From positions 1-64,000 of the IMG/VR virus record IMGVR_UViG_3300025435_000016: a stretch of DNA of 64,000 nucleotides. One strand, 5' to 3'. This DNA is from a virus. Position numbers and translations under genes: made by a program. Position 1 is the first letter of the stretch, and every line of letters begins with the position of its first letter. A model generated the notes under the pieces. The model ran no database searches and was not told where the DNA came from. It saw only the letters and a program-made list of their open reading frames with translations. Shown here one piece after another: positions 45,546 through 53,807 of this stretch.

Positions 45546-46121
45546 ATGAAACATGCCAAGGTAAAGAAACTTCCAAAGCAAACTAAAAAACTATCTTCAA
45601 AAAGAATTGAGGTGGTTGATGAAAGTATTGTAAAGAGTAAGATTATGACCTGTATTGTTACAGGTCTTGAACGACGTGTCTCAAAGGCAGGTATTGCCAA
45701 GGGTAATAAAAAGTTTGGAGGACCTGTTCCTTTCGCTGATCACTATATTAGTAATGAGGCGAAAAGACTTCTTAGACAAAGAATTTCACCAGAAGAAGTA
45801 CAAAAACAACTTCGCCCAGCTAATAAAAAACCGTTCTCTATTGATCATCAAGTCTTAGCTCGCTTAAAACTTCTCAAGAAGCCTAAAAATTCAAAAAGAG
45901 TTACTGAGGAGGAAGCAAGAGAGATTGCTGTAAAATGGGTACCGAAAGAGGCACGTTTTTACTCGAATATAAAGGAATATGTTATGGATAACACAAAAAA
46001 CGGCTCCTGCATTGCTCCTCAACTTTATTTGGATTCTGATAGGGTATGCGATCACTGTAAGTACACTGAGCATTGTCTGTCAACAGTTAAGACTTTTTCT
46101 AAGAGATATAAAGCAGCTTAG
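45546..46121 (+). CDS. TCIVTG-domain protein, long form
   Basis: A 191-residue basic protein from ATG at 45546 (MKHAKVKKLPKQTKKLSSKR). A central MTCIVTGLERRV...DHYISNEAKRLLRQR domain matches the 100-residue protein at 44307-44609. The C-terminal part ends with CDHCKYTEHCLST, a likely metal-binding cysteine cluster. It overlaps the convergent membrane-protein gene by 4 bases. Function unknown. Confidence 0.7.
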   Translation: MKHAKVKKLPKQTKKLSSKRIEVVDESIVKSKIMTCIVTGLERRVSKAGIAKGNKKFGGPVPFADHYISNEAKRLLRQRISPEEVQKQLRPANKKPFSIDHQVLARLKLLKKPKNSKRVTEEEAREIAVKWVPKEARFYSNIKEYVMDNTKNGSCIAPQLYLDSDRVCDHCKYTEHCLSTVKTFSKRYKAA

Positions 46122-47245
46122 TATCCGTCGTATGTTTTAGAGTATTTTACTCTACGTAATAAATCATCTTCTTTCTTTATTAGAGGAACAGGTACTCTCT
46201 TTTCATATCGAATAGTATAAGTGATAATAATATCACCGATTTCCATGAGGAATGCTAAGAGAAAACAAACAAGAGCAGTTATATCCGCTTGTGTTAGTGC
46301 TGTAAAGGATACTTTAATAATATTATCTGTACCTAGAATTTTAACTGGTTCAAATTTTGTATTAAGATTTGATGCAATTGAAGAAATAAGACTATTTGCA
46401 TCAATTACGGAGAGCTCAAGATCTTTAAAGCTTGTTACCTGGTTAATTGATTTCTTACATGCAACAATCTTACTACCGAGTAATTTATTTGAGTTCTCTA
46501 GAGCTTGAAGCTGTTCTTGAATCTGTTGATCTATAGCATCGTTTTGTTTTTTGATTTCCGTCTTTGTACCTTGAAGCTCTATATCAATTTGTGCTTGAAG
46601 TTTTCTAGCTGTAGCTTGTAGCTCTTTAGCTCTCGGTCCATCGCCTGCCTTGCCCTTGACTCCTTGCTTTTCGTCAAGGACCTCTTGGTTTGCATCTTCC
46701 ACCTGTTGCTTAAGCGCTGTGGATTTAGATAACAGGTTCTTTTCTATCTCTATTTTTTTGTCTCTCCCATTATTATTAATATCGAGTTCCTGCTGTTGAA
46801 TAGCTTTCTTACTCTCAGCTTCAAAATAGGATAAAGTTTCTGTTATTTTTTCTTTACTAGTTTTTAAGCTATCCTGAACTCCGGTTTCAGAGTAAAGACC
46901 GGCAAAATCAAAAATCGTCGGTAAAAGACTAAGAAAGAGACAGAGTATAGCTGCTTTGAAGGGAAATTCCTTTCTACCGAAGAGAATAATTTTTACACAA
47001 TAGGGTAATCCCACAACAGCAATACTAGCTAATGCAATTAAGAACCAATTCCACGAAATGAGAATTACATTTAATGCATGAAAAGCAAAACAATACGCTA
47101 CAAAAATTATAAACCAGTATACTATATCAATAGCGGTAGAGGCTATTTGATTATTTGTTGTGAACCCAAAGATCGTATGATACTGAGATAAAACAGTATT
47201 CTCTGTAACAGCTTCACGTTGAAATAGTTTTTTCAAAAATTCCAC
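46118..47245 (-). CDS. Membrane protein with long coiled coil
   Basis: A 375-residue protein from GTG at 47245. Three N-terminal membrane helices lie within about residues 38-115 (VYWFIIFVAYCFAFHALNVI, FLIALASIAVVGL, KAAILCLFLSLLPTIFDFAG). A charged coiled coil of about 170 residues follows, and one C-terminal helix (ADITALVCFLLAFLMEIGDI) before a basic tail. The topology resembles DUF4407-type proteins. It could span the inner membrane during infection or alter host membranes. ATTAAATA stands 5 bases before the GTG. Confidence 0.72.
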   Translation of the reverse strand: MEFLKKLFQREAVTENTVLSQYHTIFGFTTNNQIASTAIDIVYWFIIFVAYCFAFHALNVILISWNWFLIALASIAVVGLPYCVKIILFGRKEFPFKAAILCLFLSLLPTIFDFAGLYSETGVQDSLKTSKEKITETLSYFEAESKKAIQQQELDINNNGRDKKIEIEKNLLSKSTALKQQVEDANQEVLDEKQGVKGKAGDGPRAKELQATARKLQAQIDIELQGTKTEIKKQNDAIDQQIQEQLQALENSNKLLGSKIVACKKSINQVTSFKDLELSVIDANSLISSIASNLNTKFEPVKILGTDNIIKVSFTALTQADITALVCFLLAFLMEIGDIIITYTIRYEKRVPVPLIKKEDDLLRRVKYSKTYDGY

Positions 47246-47249
47246 ATCA

Positions 47250-47345
47250 TTATTTAATCGAAGTTAAAAAATAACGTACGTCTTCTCTAAGAATCTCGAT
47301 CTGTTCATGAAACATATGATCAAGAATTAAAAGGATAATTCTCAT
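47250..47345 (-). CDS. Possible 31-residue leader peptide
   Basis: A short frame (MRIILLILDHMFHEQIEILR, ending FLTSIK) ends 4 bases before the GTG of the membrane-protein gene. It may be a tiny gene or a chance frame in the upstream region. The promoter motif of the next gene lies inside its end. Confidence 0.33.
   Translation of the reverse strand: MRIILLILDHMFHEQIEILREDVRYFLTSIK
47251..47258 (-). promoter_or_regulatory. T4-late-type promoter motif
   Basis: ATTAAATA on the minus strand, 5 bases before the GTG at 47245. Confidence 0.42.
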
Positions 47346-47423
47346 ATTTGTGCCGCGAGGACACGTATATATTTATTCCTTACCTATTAAGTATTCTAGC
47401 CCTCACTATTTTAGAGATTTACC

Positions 47424-47431
47424 CATAAATA
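47424..47431 (+). promoter_or_regulatory. T4-late-type promoter motif
   Basis: CATAAATA followed by ATT, 9 bases before the ATG of the 1748-residue fibre gene. Confidence 0.58.
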
Positions 47432-47440
47432 ATTCTAACC

Positions 47441-50400
47441 ATGTCCGACAACGCCCGGTTCCATAATAAGCTTCATAGAAAGAATCACCACTCGAATCCA
47501 ACAGGTGGTTATCCTGATTCAGCTACAGATCCTATTGCTTCATACGCTGAACCGTTTCAGGGGGATTTTGTTATTCAGGGTAATCTTAGTGCTTCAGGCT
47601 CAATTTTTACAAATTATTATACGCTTTCTAATATTAGTATACCGCAACCGGTGTTGTCAGCGAATGCAAGCTTTGTACCGACGAATTCTCTTATTGTTCA
47701 GTTAAGTGGAGCAAACTATGCTATTCCGGTTACCCTTCTCAAATATGACGTTTTTGGTAACTATACAGGTGATGTGCCCTATACGAACGGTTCGGTACCT
47801 GTTTACGATTTTACCAATCAGATTACTGTTCTTAGTGGTTTAAGTGCGCTCGGCCCAATCTACGGACCTAGTAGTACAAACTGGAATACAGCTTTTTCAA
47901 TAGCTACAGCTATTAGTACCCAGTATCTTAAGCTTTCAAGTCAAACGTTCTTATTAAATGGTACTCAAATTACGCCTAACTTTGGAACAAATACTGCTTC
48001 AGGTAACTACACCTCAATCTTAGGTGGTAATAATAATCGAGTCTCTGGTAATTACTCAAGTGTCGGCGGTGGTTTAGGTAATACAGCCTCTGGAGCTTAT
48101 TCAAATATCGGGGGCGGAACTGCTAACGTTGCTTCAGGTAATTACACCTTTGTAGGTACTGGATGCACTAACATCGCCACAGGAAGCTATTCTAATGTTG
48201 CAGGTGGTTGTACGAATACAGCACCTGGTGATTACACACATATTGGTGGCGGTTTTGGTAATCAAGCTCTTTCAGCCTTTAATACTGTTCTCGGTGGTTA
48301 TCAAAATATTGCCTCTGGACTTTATTCTAATATCGCTGGTGGCCAATTAAACCAAGCAACCGGTCAGACTTCAAACGTAGCAGGAGGCTGTGGTAACATC
48401 GCTTCAGGAAACTGCTCTACTGTTGTCGGTGGTCAATCGAATTATGCCTCCAACTATACGGCTGTTGTTGTAGGTGGGTTGGGTAATATTGCTTCTGGTT
48501 CAGGTTCTATTATCGGTGGGGGATTGACAAATACAGCATCTGGAACTTATTCAAGTGTTGGTGGTGGTAGAAACTCTACAGCAGTAGGTAATTACACTCA
48601 TATTGCTGGTGGTTATAATAATAACGCTTCTGGTGCTTATTCATTCGTTGCTGCAGGTTCTGCTAATAGCGATTTAGGTTACACAAATACTTTTATTCTT
48701 GGATCAAATCTTAGCGCATCAAAAGCAAATTTTGCTTATGTAAATAACCTCAGCTCTCAAGGAGTTGTTTATGGTGCACATTATGGTGATGGTTCCAATC
48801 TCACTAATACAATAGGTAATAACGTATATACAACTGTTAATGGAAATAGTGCTAATTGGAATAGCACATATACAACTGTTCAATCAAATAGTGCTAGTTG
48901 GAGCGGTACGGTTGCTGTAGCAAATTACGTTGTATCGACGAGCGCTACAAATAATCCTACCTATAATCAAACAACTTATGCGTTAGCATCAGCACAGGCT
49001 CTCATAGCAGTTCCAAGTGTTTCTGGTATTGGTAATATTTTAAACCCTTATGGTATTACTACCTTAGGTAATTGGGCTGCAGATTTAGGTGGCTATGGTA
49101 ATAACGCTACAGGTAATTACTCTATTGTCGCTGGTGGTGCTGGTAATCAATCTATTGGTAATTATTCGGGTGTTTTAGCTGGTGCTAATAACAATGCAAC
49201 AGGAATTAATACATTCATAGGCGGTGGTAACGGTAATACAGCTTCAGGTAATTATTCTATTATTGGTGGTGGTTATGGTAATGTAACTAGTGTATGCCAG
49301 GCTGTAATTCTTGGTGGTTGCTTGAATACAGTATCTGGTAGCGCATCAAATGTTGTTGGTGGCTGTAATAACGTTGTTTCAGGTAACTACTCAGGTATTC
49401 TCGGTGGTCAAAATAATAATGCTTCCGGTAATAATGCCTTTATACTTGGATCAAACATCACATCAACTGTTTCCAATTATACTATTGTTAATAATCTCTC
49501 TTCTTTAGGTAATGTAAATTCACTAAGTGCGTGTACCGGTTATATTAATATTAATCCATTAGGTTTAACACCTACATTTGGTAATTCGGTAGGTCAATTT
49601 ACAACTTGCTCTAATACATATCTACAATTTGCTGGTCAAAATTTATGTAATGGTAATAGCGCATCAACCGATTTTGTAGCTACAGCTGATAACGGATCGA
49701 ATACATCAAACTTCGTTAATTTTGGTATTAATAGTAGTGGTTATACGAATTCAGCTTACAGTATAACTACAGCTCTCGATAGTTACCTTTACAACAGCGG
49801 TGGTAATCTCGCTGTTGGTACAGCTAGCTCAAATGGTAATCTTATCTTACACACTGGTGGTACCCTTAGTACTAATGAACGTGTTAGAATTACAAATACC
49901 GGTCTTGTTGGTATTAATACAACCTCTCCAAACAAAACATTAACTGTTATTGGAGATATTTCAGCAACTGGAATTATCTATAATGACTCTATTGGATATA
50001 CAGCAAATCCTACACTATCGTCTATTGTTCCAGTTTATGGTAGTAATAATATCACAGGTTATAATTCAAATATTGAAGGCGGTACAGGTAATTCAATCAC
50101 CGGTCAATACTCAGTAATAGGTGGTGGTTGTGGTAATACCAATTCAGATACAGGTTCTGTTGTCGCTGGTGGCTTGGGTAATACCGCTTCCGGTCCATAC
50201 ATTGTAATTGGTGGCGGTAACTGCAACAGCGCAACAGGCCGATATAACGTTGTCGAAGGTGGTCAATGTAATACTATTACTACCGGATCGTATTCAAATA
50301 TCAACGGTGGGTTTTACAATACAATTAGCAATAATTACGTTGCAATTAATGGCGGATTTAAGAACAGTGTTCAAGGATGCGCGACTTCAATAGCTGGCGG

Positions 50401-52687
50401 CATAGGTAATACAGCGCTTGGTTCTTATTCTTTCGTTGCCGGTGGTTCTGGAAATTGTATTAATAACAACGTAACTAATGCATTCGTTCTCGGATCAAAT
50501 ATCACTACATCACAATCAAATTTTACATATGTAAACAATTTGACTGCAGCAGGTGTAATCTACGGTATATCATTCTATGGTGATGGGTCTAATCTAGTTA
50601 ATGTAGGTGCTTATAATCTTTGCAGTACATATGCATCTATTAACCCTGTATGTGGTAATAATATTGCTTCAGGAAATTATTCTAGTGTGGCTGGTGGTTG
50701 TACCAATACAGCTTCTGGTAATTATTCAAGCATAGTAGGAGGATGTGGTAATATTGCTTCAGGAAACTACTCATTTATTGCCGGTGGTAGTGGTAACAAC
50801 GTATTAAACGCATCTAATACCTTTATCCTAGGTAGCAACATAACAGCACCAAGCGCTAACTTTACATATGTTAATAATCTCTCCACAAATGGTGTAATAT
50901 GTGGCTCTACAATCTACGGTAATGCTATTTGCGGTACTACATTCTATGGCGATGGTTCGAATCTTAGAAATATTGGTGGTAAGACAGTATATGTAGTAGG
51001 GCCCGGTACATACTCCGTCCAGCCAGTTCAGGGTGGTAATTGCGCCAGTGGTCAATTCTCTGTAATTAATAATGGTAGATCAAATACAGCTTCCGGAAAT
51101 TACTCTATCGTCGATGGTGGTCTTTGCAATACAGCTTCAGGAACATATTCCTTTATTGCTGGGGGTTGCCGTAATAATACAAATAACTTTAGGAATACCT
51201 TTATATTAGGTTCTAATTTATGCGCCGGTCAAGTTAATTTTACATATGTTAATAATCTCTCATCACCAGGTGCCATATTCAGTTCAACATATTTCGGTGA
51301 TGGTACAAATCTAACAGGCATTACTACAACAACAGTTCTCGATAGTTGCATCAATACTGTTAACACAGAAATTAACGCTGTAAGTGCTTCAGTTGTTGCT
51401 CTATCCAACAGTTTGACTGCATACCCAACAACGTCAAACTTCCCGTATACAACCGGTGGTGATGGTACTGCAATTATACCTGCTTCCGGTTATAATACAG
51501 CGTCCGGAATTTATTCGAACATAGGTGGCGGTTATTGCAATTCTATTATTAATTCCGGTAACTACTCGCATATTGGTGGTGGTTATTGCAATACAGCATC
51601 TGGTAATTATACGACCGTTCTCGGTGGTAAGTGTAATACTTCTTCTGGTAGCTGCACTGTAGTCGCTGGTGGTTTACAAAACGTAGCGTGCTGTAATTAC
51701 TCCGGTGTATTTACAGGTACAAGTAACTGCGCTGTATGTGATCTTGACGTTGTACTCGGTGGTAACTTTAATACAGCGTGTGGACTTAATAGCTTTATTA
51801 TCGCTGGTTACAATAATACCGCATCAGGTAATTATTCCGGTATTCTCGGTGGTCAAAATAGCATAGTAAGCTATCCAAACTCATTCATTATCGGTACGGG
51901 ATTAAGTGCCTCACAGGCTAATTACACTTTCGTTAACAATTTAAGTGCACAGGGCATCATAAGTGATGGTACAAGCAATAGCACACAGTGGGGTAATAGA
52001 TCTTATACTTTTGTAAATGCTACCTCTTCTATTCAACCTTTAATTGGTAGTAATGCTGCTTCTGGTCAATTCTCTAGTATTGCCGGTGGGTATAGAAATA
52101 CTACAGTCGGTTTATATTCTAATATTAACGGTGGTACTAATAACCAAGCTCTCAGCTCCTGGGCTACTGTTGGTGGTGGTAATCTTAACCAAGCTCTTAG
52201 TGGTTACAGTGTTGTAGCTGGTGGTTGGTCAAATTGCGCTACCGACTGGGCATCAACTGTTAATGGTGGTTATGGAAATAGAGCTACTGCATCTGGTACA
52301 ACAGTCGGTGGTGGATTGAATAATACATCATCCGGTGTTTATTCACATATTGGTGGTGGCAGAAATAATAGTGTAGCTGGTAATTACGGTGTTATAGTTG
52401 GTGGATACAATAATACTGCTTCAGGAAATTACTCCTTTATTGCAGCTGGCTCAGCAAACTACACTAATTACCCTAATACCTTTATTCTTGGTACTGGATT
52501 GAGCGCTGTTTCTGCAAATTACACTTATGTTAATAACATTAGCGCACAAGGTCGCATATCAACTAACACGTTACAGGTCGCTAGCATCTCTGCAACAAAT
52601 ACAGCAGTAGGCTCTTTAACTGGTAAAATGCCAATTTATAATGCAAGTGGTACTTTACTTGGTTATATTCCAATTTATACAAGTTAA
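47441..52687 (+). CDS. Giant YadA-like fibre, 1748 residues
   Basis: The largest gene here. Residues 1-45 (RFHNKLHRKNHHSNPTGGYP, DPIASYAEPFQGDF) match an N-terminal attachment segment seen in structural proteins of T4-like marine phages. The rest is a chain of several YadA-type head blocks of 14-residue repeats (NTASGNYSSVAGG type). Each block usually ends in the signature NTFILGSNLSA...FTYVNNLSSQG and a YGDGSNLTN linker. A central insert, about residues 680-850, holds the GINSSGYTNSAYS and LVGINTTSPNKTLTVIGDI module shared with the shorter fibres. The tip is KMPIYNASGTLLGYIPIY. It is probably a trimeric receptor-binding fibre. Confidence 0.9.
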   Translation: MSDNARFHNKLHRKNHHSNPTGGYPDSATDPIASYAEPFQGDFVIQGNLSASGSIFTNYYTLSNISIPQPVLSANASFVPTNSLIVQLSGANYAIPVTLLKYDVFGNYTGDVPYTNGSVPVYDFTNQITVLSGLSALGPIYGPSSTNWNTAFSIATAISTQYLKLSSQTFLLNGTQITPNFGTNTASGNYTSILGGNNNRVSGNYSSVGGGLGNTASGAYSNIGGGTANVASGNYTFVGTGCTNIATGSYSNVAGGCTNTAPGDYTHIGGGFGNQALSAFNTVLGGYQNIASGLYSNIAGGQLNQATGQTSNVAGGCGNIASGNCSTVVGGQSNYASNYTAVVVGGLGNIASGSGSIIGGGLTNTASGTYSSVGGGRNSTAVGNYTHIAGGYNNNASGAYSFVAAGSANSDLGYTNTFILGSNLSASKANFAYVNNLSSQGVVYGAHYGDGSNLTNTIGNNVYTTVNGNSANWNSTYTTVQSNSASWSGTVAVANYVVSTSATNNPTYNQTTYALASAQALIAVPSVSGIGNILNPYGITTLGNWAADLGGYGNNATGNYSIVAGGAGNQSIGNYSGVLAGANNNATGINTFIGGGNGNTASGNYSIIGGGYGNVTSVCQAVILGGCLNTVSGSASNVVGGCNNVVSGNYSGILGGQNNNASGNNAFILGSNITSTVSNYTIVNNLSSLGNVNSLSACTGYININPLGLTPTFGNSVGQFTTCSNTYLQFAGQNLCNGNSASTDFVATADNGSNTSNFVNFGINSSGYTNSAYSITTALDSYLYNSGGNLAVGTASSNGNLILHTGGTLSTNERVRITNTGLVGINTTSPNKTLTVIGDISATGIIYNDSIGYTANPTLSSIVPVYGSNNITGYNSNIEGGTGNSITGQYSVIGGGCGNTNSDTGSVVAGGLGNTASGPYIVIGGGNCNSATGRYNVVEGGQCNTITTGSYSNINGGFYNTISNNYVAINGGFKNSVQGCATSIAGGIGNTALGSYSFVAGGSGNCINNNVTNAFVLGSNITTSQSNFTYVNNLTAAGVIYGISFYGDGSNLVNVGAYNLCSTYASINPVCGNNIASGNYSSVAGGCTNTASGNYSSIVGGCGNIASGNYSFIAGGSGNNVLNASNTFILGSNITAPSANFTYVNNLSTNGVICGSTIYGNAICGTTFYGDGSNLRNIGGKTVYVVGPGTYSVQPVQGGNCASGQFSVINNGRSNTASGNYSIVDGGLCNTASGTYSFIAGGCRNNTNNFRNTFILGSNLCAGQVNFTYVNNLSSPGAIFSSTYFGDGTNLTGITTTTVLDSCINTVNTEINAVSASVVALSNSLTAYPTTSNFPYTTGGDGTAIIPASGYNTASGIYSNIGGGYCNSIINSGNYSHIGGGYCNTASGNYTTVLGGKCNTSSGSCTVVAGGLQNVACCNYSGVFTGTSNCAVCDLDVVLGGNFNTACGLNSFIIAGYNNTASGNYSGILGGQNSIVSYPNSFIIGTGLSASQANYTFVNNLSAQGIISDGTSNSTQWGNRSYTFVNATSSIQPLIGSNAASGQFSSIAGGYRNTTVGLYSNINGGTNNQALSSWATVGGGNLNQALSGYSVVAGGWSNCATDWASTVNGGYGNRATASGTTVGGGLNNTSSGVYSHIGGGRNNSVAGNYGVIVGGYNNTASGNYSFIAAGSANYTNYPNTFILGTGLSAVSANYTYVNNISAQGRISTNTLQVASISATNTAVGSLTGKMPIYNASGTLLGYIPIYTS

Positions 52688-52693
52688 TAAATA
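52686..52693 (+). promoter_or_regulatory. T4-late-type promoter motif
   Basis: AATAAATA followed by ATT, overlapping the stop of the 1748-residue gene and 11 bases before the ATG at 52705. Confidence 0.52.
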
Positions 52694-52704
52694 ATTAACG
52701 TTGT

Positions 52705-53754
52705 ATGTACACCTTACCTACTGATGCCATAGCTAGTAGTATTATTTTTACTCAATTCTTGGATACATCAAAAGACATTGTTATATCTTTTGATTACGCT
52801 TGTTATGGGCCAGCGCAAACAGGTAGTGAAGGATTTTGTGTATTCTTTACCAATACGTTCGCTCAAAATATTGCAGGTGGTGGACCAGGTCCAGGGTTAG
52901 GCTATGCTACAACAAATGGTGTATATGCAGCTGAAGGTAATTCTAGATATAATAACGATGGTGGCCCGGTTATTTCTGGCATTAGCCAGGGCATATTAGG
53001 AATAGGGTTTGATATTACAGGTAATTTTGGAAGTAATTTATATCTTAGCGGTGGCTCAGCAAAGTTTACTCCAAATTCAATTACATTAAGAGCAGATCAA
53101 GTTAGTAATTTTAATTTTATTACACAAACCCCTGATTTGAGATTTATTCCCGGAATACCGTCAATGAGTATCTATCAACAGGTATCAGGAACAGCTCCTA
53201 CATACAAGAGAGTGAGAATAAGAATGACAGATTACGGTAGCCGTATTATTGTTGATATGAAAAATGTTGGAGATTTAAATTTTGTTAATTATCTCAACTA
53301 TTCTATTTCACTCTATAACAATACAATTACATATAACCCGTTTTTAAGTTCTAATCAACTATTCTTCCCATCATCGTTATGGTGTGGGTTAGCTTTTACA
53401 ACTGGACTTACAACGAATACAACATTTAAAATAAAGAATTTTAATATAAATGGTAATATTACATCAAATATCGGTAATTCTTCTTATACTTACTATTACG
53501 CTGTCGATACAACAACATTAAGCGCTACTTTCAAATATCTGAATACACCTGCATTATTCTCTTACGGTGATACACTTTCCGCCGTGGATACATACGATGG
53601 TGTGAATCCGTATCCAAATACTACAACGAACCCTGCTATTACCGCAAATCCGCTCATTATTGTCAATCCACCAGCAAACGCAGCTCCAGGTAGCGGGGGT
53701 GCACCATATCAATCAGGTGATAGTAATCAATATCTTATTGTAACCCCGCGGTAA
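52705..53754 (+). CDS. L-type lectin-like structural protein
   Basis: A 349-residue protein. Residues about 20-245 resemble a legume-lectin/ConA-like sandwich: DIVISFDYACYGPAQTGSEG, FCVFFTN, GPGLGYATTNGVYAAEG, GILGIGFDITGNFG and a final FFPSSLWCGLAFTTGL. Such domains bind sugars. The C-terminal 100 residues hold YYYAVDTTTLSATFKYLN, a segment also at the tip of the 602-residue fibre, and a proline-rich end. Likely a virion adhesin. Confidence 0.78.
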   Translation: MYTLPTDAIASSIIFTQFLDTSKDIVISFDYACYGPAQTGSEGFCVFFTNTFAQNIAGGGPGPGLGYATTNGVYAAEGNSRYNNDGGPVISGISQGILGIGFDITGNFGSNLYLSGGSAKFTPNSITLRADQVSNFNFITQTPDLRFIPGIPSMSIYQQVSGTAPTYKRVRIRMTDYGSRIIVDMKNVGDLNFVNYLNYSISLYNNTITYNPFLSSNQLFFPSSLWCGLAFTTGLTTNTTFKIKNFNINGNITSNIGNSSYTYYYAVDTTTLSATFKYLNTPALFSYGDTLSAVDTYDGVNPYPNTTTNPAITANPLIIVNPPANAAPGSGGAPYQSGDSNQYLIVTPR

Positions 53755-53787
53755 GGTTATAAAGCCATCAAGATTTTTGTTATTTAG

Positions 53788-53795
53788 AATAAATA
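53788..53795 (+). promoter_or_regulatory. T4-late-type promoter motif
   Basis: AATAAATA, 12 bases before the ATG at 53808. The predicted transcript start lies after the alternative TTG at 53799, which favours the ATG. Confidence 0.52.
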
Positions 53796-53807
53796 ACATT
53801 GTCATAT

